In this document: positions 1 to 9,192 of the stretch, one piece after another | How positions within the stretch are numbered: position 1 is the stretch's first letter | How the letters are laid out: each line of letters starts with the position of its first letter | Position numbers and translations under genes: made by a program | The notes under the pieces: model-generated | Database searches by the model: none | What the model was told of the DNA's origin: nothing | What the model saw: the letters and a program-made list of their open reading frames with translations, nothing else | Assembly (NCBI RefSeq): GCF_014635565.1 | Contig: NZ_BMDB01000004.1 | Location: 62,001-126,000 of the forward strand | Direction: 5' to 3' | Length of the DNA: 64,000 nucleotides | DNA from: Phocicoccus schoeneichii | GTDB lineage: Bacteria; Bacillota; Bacilli; Staphylococcales; Salinicoccaceae

Positions 1-125
1 GTTGCATTGTACAAAACTAATGTAGCTGCATAATCTTCTCCCTCATTATGTAATCGGACTGCTGTTGCTAACATGTCACCGTAGTAATTAGAATATTGCC
101 AAATTCTCTGTATCATCTTATCCAT
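1..125 (-). CDS. Partial unknown protein, cut by window start
   Basis: I do not recognise this product. On the minus strand an ATG at 125 opens a frame that runs off the window start, giving 41 residues beginning MDKMIQRIWQYSNYYGDM. The visible part is probably helical. A GGGTGAG sequence lies about 11 bases upstream and may be the ribosome binding site. It follows the 194-aa gene in the same direction with a 68-base gap, so the two probably share the promoter near 802-830. Function cannot be inferred. Confidence 0.5.
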   Translation of the reverse strand, partial: MDKMIQRIWQYSNYYGDMLATAVRLHNEGEDYAATLVLYNA

Positions 126-193
126 ATCTTTAACAACTCACCCTTATATACTTTTTCCCCTGTCAGACCTTAAAAAAATATCGCACAAAGAAC

Positions 194-778
194 TTACATT
201 CTTCTATGCCTATCCATATCATCCTTATAGACATCTAGTATCCTTTTATATTCTTTGGGATTATCATCCTCACAATCTAACTGAACAACCCTATCAGCAA
301 ATTCTGCGAAGGCATCTGGATTGTACCAAGGCTCTTTAATAGTTAAATAAATTATTTTTTTAGTTTTCTGACGCTTTGTCAGTTCTTTAATCATTTGGAT
401 TTCATCTTCATTTTTAGTAACACTTTGAATTGGCCATATAATCATAAAATCAAACTCATAATTATCATATTTTCCACTATAACTTTTAGTAGTGAGATTA
501 TCAAAGTAAAGTGTTAGATTAGATAATTTCATAGCCTCTCCGTATTTTTTTGGCACTTTTACTTTAAATAGCTCTGCCCACCTGAAAAAGTTTTTCATTC
601 CATCTCTCGCTGTATGGATAAGGAGTATTATACCTTTCAAATTACCATGTTTGTTAAGAGCCTTTAATAACACCTGATGCTTTTCAGTATCAGCTATACC
701 ACGTAACAAAAGTGATTTCTCATTATCATTGCTAATAAATTCAGATATTTGATCATACGCTTTCTTCGCATCCGTCAT
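194..778 (-). CDS. Unknown 194-aa protein
   Basis: Unrecognised soluble protein with no signal peptide or membrane segment. The ATG at 778 has an AGGGGAG ribosome binding site about nine bases upstream. The chain alternates hydrophobic strand-like stretches (GIILLIHTA near residue 50, FDFMIIWPI near 110, KKIIYLTIK near 140) with charged helices, which suggests an alpha/beta fold. No catalytic motif is recognisable. It lies just beyond the terminator of the recombinase cassette and has its own sigma-A-like promoter, so it is an independent unit. It could be flanking chromosome or accessory cargo at the prophage edge; the window does not decide this. Confidence 0.6.
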   Translation of the reverse strand: MTDAKKAYDQISEFISNDNEKSLLLRGIADTEKHQVLLKALNKHGNLKGIILLIHTARDGMKNFFRWAELFKVKVPKKYGEAMKLSNLTLYFDNLTTKSYSGKYDNYEFDFMIIWPIQSVTKNEDEIQMIKELTKRQKTKKIIYLTIKEPWYNPDAFAEFADRVVQLDCEDDNPKEYKRILDVYKDDMDRHRRM

Positions 779-801
779 CTGATATCACTCCCCTTTACAT
801 T

Positions 802-830
802 ATTGTATATGGGCATGAATCTTCGGTCAA
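802..830 (-). promoter_or_regulatory. Sigma-A-type promoter for the 194-aa gene
   Basis: On the minus strand TTGACC (825-830) is followed after 17 bases by TACAAT (802-807), about 25 bases upstream of the ATG at 778. Both hexamers are near consensus and the spacing is ideal. No experimental support is implied. Confidence 0.6.
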
Positions 831-840
831 TTTAATATAA

Positions 841-871
841 ATAAAAGCCCATGCCTTTTCCGACATGGGCT
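841..871 (-). terminator. Rho-independent terminator after the recombinase cassette
   Basis: AGCCCATG (846-853) and CATGGGCT (864-871) form an 8-bp perfect stem with a 10-base loop. On the minus strand a short T-rich tract follows. It sits 16 bases past the last recombinase stop and separates the cassette from the 194-aa gene. Confidence 0.7.
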
Positions 872-886
872 CGTTGGGTATTCAGA

Positions 887-2456
887 TTATACTTCTTTGA
901 TAATTTCAATTCCTGACTTAAATTCAATTGTTAATTGTCTTTCATGTATCATTATTTTTTCAATCAATCTCCTTACTAATAAGTCGTCATACGCTTCAAG
1001 TTGCTGTGGTTGCTCTTTTAAAAATTTTGTCATTTCTTCAATCCGCTGTCTAAGTCCTTCTCGCGCTGCATTTTTCAACATGACTTCTTGCTTCAGTTCC
1101 CGCAATCGGTATATTTCTTCCGCTACATCATCGTAGTCTTCTTTTGAATTTGCGAGCCTCAGCAGTTCCATTTGAAGTTCTTCTAACTTTTCGTCAATAT
1201 CAGTTGTTGGTTTATCCGCATTTTCATTCAAAACTGTTTCAATATTTTCTATTAATATTTCTAAGTAATTATCTTTGTTGCCCAAGACTTCATTAATGGC
1301 TTGTACTATGACTTGGTGTAGTTCATCTTCTCTGATTGTTTCTGCATTGCAAAGATGTGTTTTTCTTTCTAGCCTGCTAACGCATCGCCACACGATAGAT
1401 CTGTATCCTCGGTTATTCCAATGTACCCTTCGGAAAACATCTTCACATTCTTTGCAAAAGACAATGCTCGACAAGGCATACTTGCTGCTATACACTCGTT
1501 TCTTTCCAGTTTTTCCGTTTCGAATATTTGCCCTTCGCATCATTTCTTCTTGAACTTGTAGGTAAATCTCTCTTGGAATGATTAGTTCGTGGTTATTTTC
1601 AACATAATATTGAGGGACATGTCCGTTATTTACAACTCGCTTCTTGGTTAAGAAATCTACAGTATATGTCTTTTGAAGTAATGCATCCCCGATATACTTT
1701 TCGTTTTGGAGAATCTTTTTAATCGACTCTGGCCGCCACTTAGATCGTTTAGCTGCGGTAAGTATTTCATCCGCTTCAAGTCCACGTGCAATTTGAACCA
1801 AACTGGCCCCTTCTAAATATTCTCGGTAAATTCGTTTAACGATTTTTGCTTGTTCTGGATTGATGACTAATCTGTTATGTTCATCTTTTGTATAGCCTAG
1901 AAAGCGATTATGGTTCACTTGCACCTCACCTTGCTGGTATCGGTATTGTATTCCTAGTTTTACGTTTTGGCTAAGTGACTGACTTTCTTGTTGTGCTAGG
2001 GATGCCATGATGGTGAGCATAATTTCACCTTTTGCATCCATTGTATTGATGTTTTCTTTTTCAAAAAATCACAGGTATTTCTTTATCTTTTAATTGCCTG
2101 ATGTATTTTAAACAGTCCAGCGTGTTTCTCGCAAATCGACTGATGGATTTTGTAATAATCATGTCGATTTTTCCATTCATGCTATCTTCAATCATTTTAT
2201 TAAACTGCTCACGCTTTTTTGTGTTTGTTCCAGATATGCCATCGTCTGCATAGATTCCTGCAAGTTCCCATTCAGGATTGTTCTGAATATAGGTAGTGTA
2301 GTGTTCCACTTGAACTTCATAACTAGTTGCTTGTTCTTCGCTATCCGTTGATACCCGACAATAAGCTGCCACTTTTAATTTTTTCTTTTCCTCTGCATCA
2401 ATATTTCTTGTTCTTCTTCTCGCTGGGATAACGGTTACGCTTCTTGCTAAGGTCAT
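887..2456 (-). pseudogene. Large serine recombinase, frameshifted
   Basis: Third gene of the recombinase cassette. The first 131 residues (2456-2061) carry the resolvase domain with catalytic serine in YCRVST (Ser36) and the ISRFARNT arginine motif. The second part (2041-887) carries the recombinase domain, a zinc-ribbon-like cysteine cluster (CKEC ... CVSR ... C) and a coiled coil. Family members read [10 protein letters not shown] across the join. Here six A at 2063-2068 (plus strand) give ATT TTT TGA instead of ATT TTT GAA, so one extra T creates a stop and shifts the frame. Everything on either side is otherwise well preserved. This is either a very recent inactivation or a homopolymer sequencing error. 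If restored, the protein would be about 520 aa, normal for the family. Confidence 0.85.
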
Positions 2457-2457
2457 T

Positions 2458-2874
2458 TTAAGTCACCTCTTCTTTTATTAAGCTATATACATATTCTGCT
2501 TGTTTAATGGGATTGTCGTATTTATCCTCCACTTTTCCGATTGTAAATGCGAATGGTGGTGTAAATGATTCTTTCTCTTTTGTTCTATTTAATCGACCTA
2601 GCTTCTTCGCTCGTTTAAACCTTTCTTCTTTCAATTTTTCAAATTGCTCTTTTGAAATTAAGCTAGGAAATATTTCATTTCCCAGATACCTTTCATCTGT
2701 TAATATTCTAGTAATTCCGCCATGTGACCGATTAATACCAGATTCCCTTGCTGCATTAGCTAAAGATTGGCCCGATAAGTATGATGCGATTAAAAGCTTT
2801 AATTGCTCAGCTTCTTTGGCGTGAACTTCAATTTTTCCGTTTACTATTGCATATCCAAAAGGTGTATGTGCCAT
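2458..2874 (-). CDS. Small recombinase-domain protein of the serine recombinase triplet
   Basis: 138-aa protein similar to the DNA-binding Recombinase domain of large serine recombinases ([12 protein letters not shown] near the start, then [18 protein letters not shown] and [14 protein letters not shown]). It has no N-terminal resolvase domain, hence no catalytic serine. Its ATG overlaps the stop of the upstream recombinase (TAATG), so the two are translationally coupled. Two large recombinases plus one small catalytic-less one is known from triplet-serine-recombinase elements in streptococci and other Firmicutes. By analogy it is likely an accessory or directionality partner; this role is inference. 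Confidence 0.8.
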   Translation of the reverse strand: MAHTPFGYAIVNGKIEVHAKEAEQLKLLIASYLSGQSLANAARESGINRSHGGITRILTDERYLGNEIFPSLISKEQFEKLKEERFKRAKKLGRLNRTKEKESFTPPFAFTIGKVEDKYDNPIKQAEYVYSLIKEEVT

Positions 2875-4436
2875 TAGCGATCAATCCTTTCTCTAAGTGT
2901 AGTGCCACAATTCAAATGAAATCCTATCTCATTTGGTGAATATACGATTATCTTTTTTACAATGTCTTGAAAAGATTCTTCATCAAATGCATCTATAAAT
3001 ATTCCTTGTTTAAAGTATTTAATGAGCCGCTTTACTTCACTTAGCTGATTTGAACTGTCATTGATTAAATACAGTAACTGCTCTCTTTCTTCTTTTAGCT
3101 TCATATTCTTTTGGGACAATTCAATTTTCTGTTGATTGAAAATAGCAGGTTCTAAAAAGCCTTTTGTCATTAATTGAATTAATGTATTCAGTTCATCTTT
3201 TGTAACTTCGAGTTGTGTTTCTATTTCAGAAATCATTTGATAGTTTTCATCTTGATTTGACGTTTCTAGTTGTTTGGATAGTGGGATTAATACATAACTA
3301 TAACCAAACTTTAGTTTATTCATCATCGTAATAAATGCTTGATGAATACGTTCTTCCCTTATAAAAAGCATCGAACATTCGTCTCTGTATTTGATATGTG
3401 TTGAACAGCACCAGGCGATATATTTTTTATGGGTTGAAGTGTGAATTCTTCTTTTAAAGGTATCGCCACACTCTGCGCATTCAATCTTTCCTGAAAATGG
3501 ATAGCGATTTAAATATTTTCTGCTTCCTACTGCTACATTCTTCTGACTTGCTTGGTATTCAATCATCTGATTGGCCGCTTCAAAATCAGCATGTGTGATA
3601 ATCGCTTCATGATGATTTTCAATTAAGTATTGATCCAGTTCACCTTGATTTACTTTTCGGTTAAAATGCTCATCCGTAAAAGTCTTTTGAAGTAGCACAT
3701 CTCCAGTGTATTTTTCGTTCTTAACTATTCCGCGAATCGTGCTTCCCGTCCAATTGCCATTTCGCTTTGTTGGAACCCCTTCTTCGTTTAACTGCCTGAC
3801 AATTCGTTCTGTTCCCACTCCTTTAAGCACACTATTGAATATCCGCTTGACCACTTGTGCTTGTTCTTCATTTACAATTACTTGTTCATCGATATAATCA
3901 TAACCGTATGGTGGATACGATAATTTATAGGTCCCACGTTTGAATCGTTGTCTAATCGACCATTTACTGTTCTCTGATAAAGATACGGACTCATTCTCAG
4001 CAAGGCTACTTAAGATTGAAAGCATGAGTTCACTTTCCATCGAATTCGTATTGATGTTTTCTTTTTCAAAAAATATGTGCACACCTAAGTCCATCAACTT
4101 TCTAACCAGTTCCAAGCAGTCAATTGTGTTTCTCGCAAATCGACTAATAGATTTTGTTAAAATGAGGTCAATCTTTCCTTTTTCACAATCAGATATTAAG
4201 CGAAGCAATTCTGGCCGTCTATCCTTTTTCGTTCCTGTAATACCTTCATCACTATAAATATCAACTAGCTGCCATTCATCATTATTTTCAATTAAAGTTT
4301 TGTAGTGTCGTCTTTGCGCTTCTAAGCTAATCAGCTGTTCCTCGTTTGATGTCGATACCCGTATATAGGCAGCGACCTTTTGTTTCGGTTTTACTACTGA
4401 AAATGTTGTCATATCAAGTGTTGTTATCTTTCTCAT
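2874..4436 (-). CDS. Large serine recombinase (integrase)
   Basis: First gene of the recombinase triplet, 520 aa from the ATG at 4436, chosen because AGGAGGG lies eight bases upstream; an earlier in-frame start at 4466 lacks this. Residues 20-160 are the resolvase domain with catalytic Ser28 in YIRVST and the SISRFARNT motif. Then come the Recombinase domain (YPPYGYDY to NEKYTGDVLLQ), a zinc ribbon (CAECGDTFKRR ... CC ... DEC) and a C-terminal coiled coil. Such enzymes join attP and attB without host factors. It is intact and is the likely integrase of the resident prophage. It is similar in layout to the broken third gene, so the two may form a heteromeric recombinase. Confidence 0.9.
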   Translation of the reverse strand: MRKITTLDMTTFSVVKPKQKVAAYIRVSTSNEEQLISLEAQRRHYKTLIENNDEWQLVDIYSDEGITGTKKDRRPELLRLISDCEKGKIDLILTKSISRFARNTIDCLELVRKLMDLGVHIFFEKENINTNSMESELMLSILSSLAENESVSLSENSKWSIRQRFKRGTYKLSYPPYGYDYIDEQVIVNEEQAQVVKRIFNSVLKGVGTERIVRQLNEEGVPTKRNGNWTGSTIRGIVKNEKYTGDVLLQKTFTDEHFNRKVNQGELDQYLIENHHEAIITHADFEAANQMIEYQASQKNVAVGSRKYLNRYPFSGKIECAECGDTFKRRIHTSTHKKYIAWCCSTHIKYRDECSMLFIREERIHQAFITMMNKLKFGYSYVLIPLSKQLETSNQDENYQMISEIETQLEVTKDELNTLIQLMTKGFLEPAIFNQQKIELSQKNMKLKEEREQLLYLINDSSNQLSEVKRLIKYFKQGIFIDAFDEESFQDIVKKIIVYSPNEIGFHLNCGTTLRERIDR

Positions 4437-4489
4437 CCACTCACCCTCCTTTCTTGTACGTGACATATTAGCGTTAGAACACTGTTATA

Positions 4490-4717
4490 TCAAGGTTTAT
4501 CGCACATTAAAGGACCTAATAATGGATTGAATTTTTGACGATTTAATTTACTTATTTGATCGAATTCTTCCTGAGAAATGAGTTCTTTTTCGCGTAGTTT
4601 CATGAGCATTTTTTCAGCAAGATGAAAATGAAGTTCATTTTGAAGTTGTTCTTCAGTTGGTTTTGATGGTTTATGATTTGGTGTTTGATGCTCAGATGAG
4701 AGTTGTGTCATTCGCAT
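4490..4717 (-). CDS. Small SHOCT-like protein of the recombinase cassette
   Basis: 75-aa protein with a C-terminal motif of the short SHOCT type (LREKELISQEEFDQISKLNRQKFNPLL). Small proteins with this ending are regularly encoded just before large serine recombinases in Firmicute phages and integrative elements. The start has AGGAGG eight bases upstream. The gap to the first recombinase is about 50 bases, so co-transcription is likely. Role unknown; it may bind the recombinase or regulate it. Confidence 0.7.
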   Translation of the reverse strand: MRMTQLSSEHQTPNHKPSKPTEEQLQNELHFHLAEKMLMKLREKELISQEEFDQISKLNRQKFNPLLGPLMCDKP

Positions 4718-4904
4718 ATGGTTTTCCTCCTAAATAGTCTTCTACCTATATGCGATAAAAAGATAGGATTCGAACCCTTGTTTCTGTAATATGTTGATTA
4801 ATAGTTGATATGTAATTGAAGTTCTAGATATAATGAAAGTAGATTAAAATCTTTTTGTTCCATTAAAGGGCGCGATTGTGGAAGAACAAATAGTCATTTA
4901 AGTT

Positions 4905-4940
4905 ACAACCGAAGAGTTTAACTACTCCTCGGTTGTTTTT
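4905..4940. terminator. Stem-loop after the lysis genes
   Basis: ACAACCGAAGAG (4905-4916) and CTCCTCGGTTGT (4925-4936) form a 12-bp stem with one wobble, just past the amidase stop at 4943. The T tract lies on the plus-strand side, so efficiency for the minus-strand lysis transcript is uncertain. Confidence 0.4.
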
Positions 4941-4942
4941 AT

Positions 4943-5650
4943 TTATTCATACTTCACAAACGCATCTTTAAAGCCAGCTTTCTTTGCTTTTTCTAGTTGC
5001 TTATCTGCATTCTTTTTAACACTATACGCACCAACCTGAACCCGATATAGTTTCTTTCCACCAGTTGATGGCTTTGAGGTTGACGCACCTTTCGATAATT
5101 CCTTCTTCACATCTGCCCGAAACGTATCCATTGATTTTCCATGTTTTGAAAACCAATGACGTGGGTCACCATGATTACTAGCAATTTTCTTCTGATAGCC
5201 TTCATAATGACCGATGATGTTTTTCTCCGTCAGTTTGTATTGTTTACAAAGATAAGCACAAAGTTCAACCGCTTCTTTATAAACCTTATTAAAGTAAGTC
5301 TTATCAGTTAAACCATCTTCACAAATTTCAAAACCAATATGTGTATTATTCGCATCACCGCCCGCATGCCATCCGCGATGATTCCAAGGTAAAGTTTGGT
5401 AAGTTGCAATTGATCCATCTTTTAACTTTCCGATAAAAGCATGAACACATACTTGTCTTCCATCTGGACGTGGCTGGTTCCAGTGATTGTTGTATTGATT
5501 CTTTCCTAACAAACCATCATCTGGGCCAACGTAACGTTTTAAATTGGGATTGTTTGCCCCTGTGCTATGGACCATGATTCCTTTTGGTGTAATTTTCCTT
5601 CCTGCCTTGTAACATTCATTCTTCGTTAAAAATAATTGTTTTAATTTCAT
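4943..5650 (-). CDS. Phage endolysin: N-acetylmuramoyl-L-alanine amidase with SPOR domain
   Basis: 235-aa lysis enzyme. Residues about 20-165 match the Amidase_2/PGRP fold: GIMVHSTGA holds the first zinc histidine, GWHAGG the middle His and NHGDPRHW the last part. This domain cleaves the amide bond between MurNAc and the stem peptide. After a Ser/Thr/Lys linker, residues 198-235 form a SPOR-type repeat (YRVQVGAYSVKKNADKQLEKAKKAGF) that should bind denuded glycan. The start overlaps the holin stop by four bases, the usual holin-endolysin coupling. Confidence 0.93.
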   Translation of the reverse strand: MKLKQLFLTKNECYKAGRKITPKGIMVHSTGANNPNLKRYVGPDDGLLGKNQYNNHWNQPRPDGRQVCVHAFIGKLKDGSIATYQTLPWNHRGWHAGGDANNTHIGFEICEDGLTDKTYFNKVYKEAVELCAYLCKQYKLTEKNIIGHYEGYQKKIASNHGDPRHWFSKHGKSMDTFRADVKKELSKGASTSKPSTGGKKLYRVQVGAYSVKKNADKQLEKAKKAGFKDAFVKYE

Positions 5651-6057
5651 TCTTCATTTCCTCCCTTATTGTTTAACTGAGCAAGTACATTTTTCAACTT
5701 CTCAGGTATTGGTAAACCTAATTGTGAAGCATTTTCCAACATAGAAATACCTTCATTCGAGCAATAAAAAAAGATGACTGCTGTTCTTAGAACGCTGCCA
5801 TCCCCTATCAAGTGAGTGTCAATCATATGTCCGACACCTACCAATATAAAAATTAATACCTTTTTAAATATCCCCCGGTAACCAATTTCACTAGATAGTT
5901 CCTTATCGACAATTGCACACATAACTCCAGTGATATAATCAGTAACAACCAATATGATCAATGCATACAAAAAGCCATCTAACCCTCCTAAAAACCAACC
6001 AATAAATCCACCTAGCGCTGTAACGATGATTTGTATCCAGTTCCATATATCCTTCAT
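5647..6057 (-). CDS. Phage holin (toxin secretion/lysis holin family)
   Basis: 136-aa membrane protein from the ATG at 6057, preceded by AAGGGGG ten bases upstream. An upstream extension to 6123 is open but lacks a good start. It has a hydrophobic segment at about residues 8-24, a second at 28-45 containing ALIILVVTDYITGVM, and a third around KKVLIFILVGVGHMI. The DYITG signature and length fit the TcdE/phi-type holin family (Phage_holin_4). It should permeabilise the membrane for the amidase encoded directly downstream. Confidence 0.88.
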   Translation of the reverse strand: MKDIWNWIQIIVTALGGFIGWFLGGLDGFLYALIILVVTDYITGVMCAIVDKELSSEIGYRGIFKKVLIFILVGVGHMIDTHLIGDGSVLRTAVIFFYCSNEGISMLENASQLGLPIPEKLKNVLAQLNNKGGNEE

Positions 6058-6133
6058 AGAAAAGTTTCCCCCTTTAATTTTAAAAACATCTATATAAAAA
6101 GGATGTCCACATTTTATAGACACCCTTAAATGT

Positions 6134-8605
6134 TTATATTTGTTTTGGTAATGCTTCCCAAACTCGCATATCCTCCTGCCCTAATGACCAAATGGCAATG
6201 CCTCGTAATTTCCACCTGTAAGCTGCCTCATTTGCCCAATAAACCAAGCTATCAACATCTTGATAATAAAGAATTGAAAAACCATCCGCATCTCCTAAAA
6301 ATAAACGTGATATCCAAAGGTTAATGTCCTTTGGTTTTATTTTGACGGTATAATCATTTCCCGCAATTAGTGGTAATTCTTGTGAGTGGAAGAAATCATA
6401 GTCCATTGATATATCATCACTTCTTGTGCTTATCTCCTCCACATCATTATTTACTTTAAAGACCTGAAACTCGTTATTCCAAGTAACACCTATTCTTGGT
6501 ATCCTTCCGAATTCTACTGTGTTTCCATTTGGAAAAGTTATATCTACACTTTCATATGGTTCGTATGTCCATGCATCTCCTAAACGAAGTAAGTCAGATA
6601 TCATGCGGTTATCTGAACGAATTCCTGCATAGCCTCCACTGAAATCATTTATATCCACTTTAAATCTGAATGTGTTTGCTGCCCCGGAATACACCCTGAC
6701 AGAATTATTACGAATTCGCATTTCAATCGTGTACAGATTAGGAGCAGTTCGTAAATTAGCGTTTGATGTTCGTTCAATTTGAACATTATAACTACCCAGT
6801 AATGAATTACTTTTATACAACTCTAGACGTTGAGATGTATAATTTAAACAGCAAAACAAATCTCCACAAAAAACTCCTGCTCTCCCACTTCCGTTTTGTG
6901 GGAATCCAATTCTTGCTCTAATGTGTATATCTTTAAAATCTGAATATCTCCATGTCAATTCACCTTTTCCATCAAGCTGTGCATAAGGACGTGGATTGTT
7001 AAAATCATCTTTTTTCCATACTTCCCATTCACCACTTAAGGTTGTCCAATAATTGCTAGGTAGCGGATTTTCATCCCTGAAGTCTTCATACCAAATAAGT
7101 GCGGAATCTGGTTTCCTTCTTAATACTTCTGTTGTTAATTTAAATGCCCGATCAGGTTCCACCATTTGACCATTTACCCCTTTAAACTTTCTAGGTGCAA
7201 GTAAGAACTCCGCTTCACCCGCGCTAGATGATTGTTGAAAGTCTGAGCAAACTCTAAAACCATAAAACTGTACACCAGGTATTCCTGCTTTAACTTTGAT
7301 GGTATGTGCACCTGCTGTTAAGGATATATTCTTCTTTAACGTTAACCAACAAGTTGTTCTCCAATAAGGCCACCATAGCCTACTTTCCTTAAAGGTTGTT
7401 TCATCATTATCAATTGATATTTTAATCGTATTTTTATCCCAAAAAGGAAAACCAATCCTTACTGCAATGTCATAAGTTCCACTAGATTGCAAAGTGAAAT
7501 TATATGTCGTTTCACCGTTTTCACCGAGAGTAACCATCTGAGAAGAATCAGATACAATTCCCGCATGACTATCATAATTACTTCCTAGACGATCAATAAA
7601 CACACTTCCAAACTCTGTCTTTTGTTGTTTACTATACGCTGTTAAAAAGCTTCTTCGGTTATAATCTTCTGCAATTAATGGATTGGTTCTCGTAACTGCA
7701 TCTGGACCTTCCATGTAATCATAGACATGTGGCAATGCCCATGGGACTTTATCGTAATCATCCCAATAAGCAATGATAGGAATCATCGGTTGCGGTGGTG
7801 CATCATTTGTAAAGTTATAACCACCTGTCATCCAAAGTTGTGCAGCATAATAGGTGTTGGACGTACCACGATAAACCCTATTTAAATTCTGAGGAGTATC
7901 ATCAATTCGCCAGTTCCAACCGTAACCTGGAAGACCTAAGAATATCTTCTTTGGAGACATGACGCTTGTTGCATAATTATAAATACCTTCCAACCAATCT
8001 CGCGGGGAAACAGGACCAGGAGCGGAACCCGCCCAAGCCATCCCATAACTCATAATCGCAGCCGTATCACAATAAGGATCTAAGTCTTCATAAACACACC
8101 AGTTTTCTCCACCAACAGAACCTTGAACCCCTGTCATTCCAGGTAAGCAGATATTGACTAGTTTTGATGAGTCATGTTGTTTGACAGTTTGATAAATATC
8201 TTTAAATAAAAGGTTTGCAGCATCTTTATTTTCATAACCACCACCACGTTCCAAATCAATATCAACACCATCACACCATGGATACTTATTCATGATTCGA
8301 ACGATTTCAGATAAAAACTTATCCTTTGCACCATTTGTGTTATTTCTGATTGCTGTAAATATAGATGCCGTTCCATGATTCATGATTGTTAGCAGCCACT
8401 TTATATGAGGCCATTTATTAATATACGGCATCATGCTCGATATACTTGTCCCTGTTTCTTTAATAGTACCTGTAATATCTACCTCAAATGTAAATATACC
8501 TACCGTATCAAGCCTATCCCCGTATTTGTTTAAAGCCTCATACATTCTTGCGTTTCCCATGAAACTCCACACCATTGTCTTTTTGCCTTCTAGATATTGA
8601 CTCAT
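6134..8605 (-). CDS. Tail-associated glycoside hydrolase family 18 protein
   Basis: 823-aa protein at the end of the tail module. Residues about 1-320 form a GH18 barrel; the catalytic signature DGVDIDLE is at 112-119 with the acid Glu119, followed by MSYGMAW and the strand GLPGYGWNW. GH18 enzymes cleave beta-1,4 N-acetylglucosamine linkages, so the target could be peptidoglycan or a chitin-like wall glycan. Residues about 340-450 look like a carbohydrate-binding beta-sandwich and 500-680 like a second, lectin-like one. The last 70 residues (YYQDVDSLVYWANEAAYRWKLRGIAIWSLG) resemble the C-terminal strand and helix of a GH18 barrel, so the catalytic fold may be split by the inserted binding domains. 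Likely a wall-degrading or receptor-binding baseplate protein. Confidence 0.85.
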   Translation of the reverse strand: MSQYLEGKKTMVWSFMGNARMYEALNKYGDRLDTVGIFTFEVDITGTIKETGTSISSMMPYINKWPHIKWLLTIMNHGTASIFTAIRNNTNGAKDKFLSEIVRIMNKYPWCDGVDIDLERGGGYENKDAANLLFKDIYQTVKQHDSSKLVNICLPGMTGVQGSVGGENWCVYEDLDPYCDTAAIMSYGMAWAGSAPGPVSPRDWLEGIYNYATSVMSPKKIFLGLPGYGWNWRIDDTPQNLNRVYRGTSNTYYAAQLWMTGGYNFTNDAPPQPMIPIIAYWDDYDKVPWALPHVYDYMEGPDAVTRTNPLIAEDYNRRSFLTAYSKQQKTEFGSVFIDRLGSNYDSHAGIVSDSSQMVTLGENGETTYNFTLQSSGTYDIAVRIGFPFWDKNTIKISIDNDETTFKESRLWWPYWRTTCWLTLKKNISLTAGAHTIKVKAGIPGVQFYGFRVCSDFQQSSSAGEAEFLLAPRKFKGVNGQMVEPDRAFKLTTEVLRRKPDSALIWYEDFRDENPLPSNYWTTLSGEWEVWKKDDFNNPRPYAQLDGKGELTWRYSDFKDIHIRARIGFPQNGSGRAGVFCGDLFCCLNYTSQRLELYKSNSLLGSYNVQIERTSNANLRTAPNLYTIEMRIRNNSVRVYSGAANTFRFKVDINDFSGGYAGIRSDNRMISDLLRLGDAWTYEPYESVDITFPNGNTVEFGRIPRIGVTWNNEFQVFKVNNDVEEISTRSDDISMDYDFFHSQELPLIAGNDYTVKIKPKDINLWISRLFLGDADGFSILYYQDVDSLVYWANEAAYRWKLRGIAIWSLGQEDMRVWEALPKQI

Positions 8606-9183
8606 TGCTTGCCACTTCCTTCTTGCATTTCCTGGAATTCAAATAAAACTCGTGCTGCTTTTCCTTCTTCGAGTTCTACAATGTGCTTACTATCAGATGC
8701 TGCGGTATATTGATAAAACCCTTCTTTTTCTGTTTTGCTTTGATTTCGCAACGCTTGTCTACTTGAAGCCAATAATGAAAATGTGTCATCTGGATTTGCT
8801 ACAGCTTTAAATTTCATATGGTGGGATCCATATCCTTGCGAAAGTTTAATACTTCCTGCTTTCATTGATTGAAGGGGTGTGATATGACAATCCAGTCCTG
8901 CAGATGTTGTTCCCAGATTAAATATGACAATCGTTTCTTTACTTCTAACCACTCCATTATAGAAACGAACTGGGAGAACCCCGCTTTCTTCTCTATATTT
9001 TTCAAGTGAGGTTTCTGTGTTTAAGACATATCCCGTTAGCTTATCGCCTTCTTGAAGTTGTATATCTGTATAATAAATCGTCCCCGTACAGTCTGTAACG
9101 AACAATTTCAAAGTTACATTTACGACTCTTTTATCTTCTTTCACACGTATCGTTTCACTAAATCGAGTAAATTGTATCGCCAT
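8602..9183 (-). CDS. Phage tail/baseplate protein (193 aa)
   Basis: Small structural protein in the tail module between the tail-spike and the GH18 protein. I chose the ATG at 9183 because AGGTG sits six bases upstream; a GTG at 9192 is also possible. Residues about 20-50 (VTLKLFVTDCTGTIYYTDIQLQEG) closely match the 67-aa protein encoded just before it, so the two share a domain. The remainder is beta-rich. Its end overlaps the start of the GH18 gene by four bases. No enzymatic motif is seen; it probably decorates or connects the baseplate. Confidence 0.7.
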   Translation of the reverse strand: MAIQFTRFSETIRVKEDKRVVNVTLKLFVTDCTGTIYYTDIQLQEGDKLTGYVLNTETSLEKYREESGVLPVRFYNGVVRSKETIVIFNLGTTSAGLDCHITPLQSMKAGSIKLSQGYGSHHMKFKAVANPDDTFSLLASSRQALRNQSKTEKEGFYQYTAASDSKHIVELEEGKAARVLFEFQEMQEGSGKQ

Positions 9184-9192
9184 TCGAATCAC

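Noticed and set aside
887-4436. Recombinases considered as SCC-type ccrAB/ccrC
   Set aside because: Three genes with a catalytic-less middle member, SHOCT-like companion and phage late genes upstream; no rlmH target or mec/SCC genes in the window.
4763-4778. GGGTTCGAATCCT on the minus strand resembles a tRNA T-arm
   Set aside because: The stem has a mismatch and no anticodon arm, D arm or acceptor stem is present; at most a chance match or an att-like sequence, which serine recombinases do not usually need.
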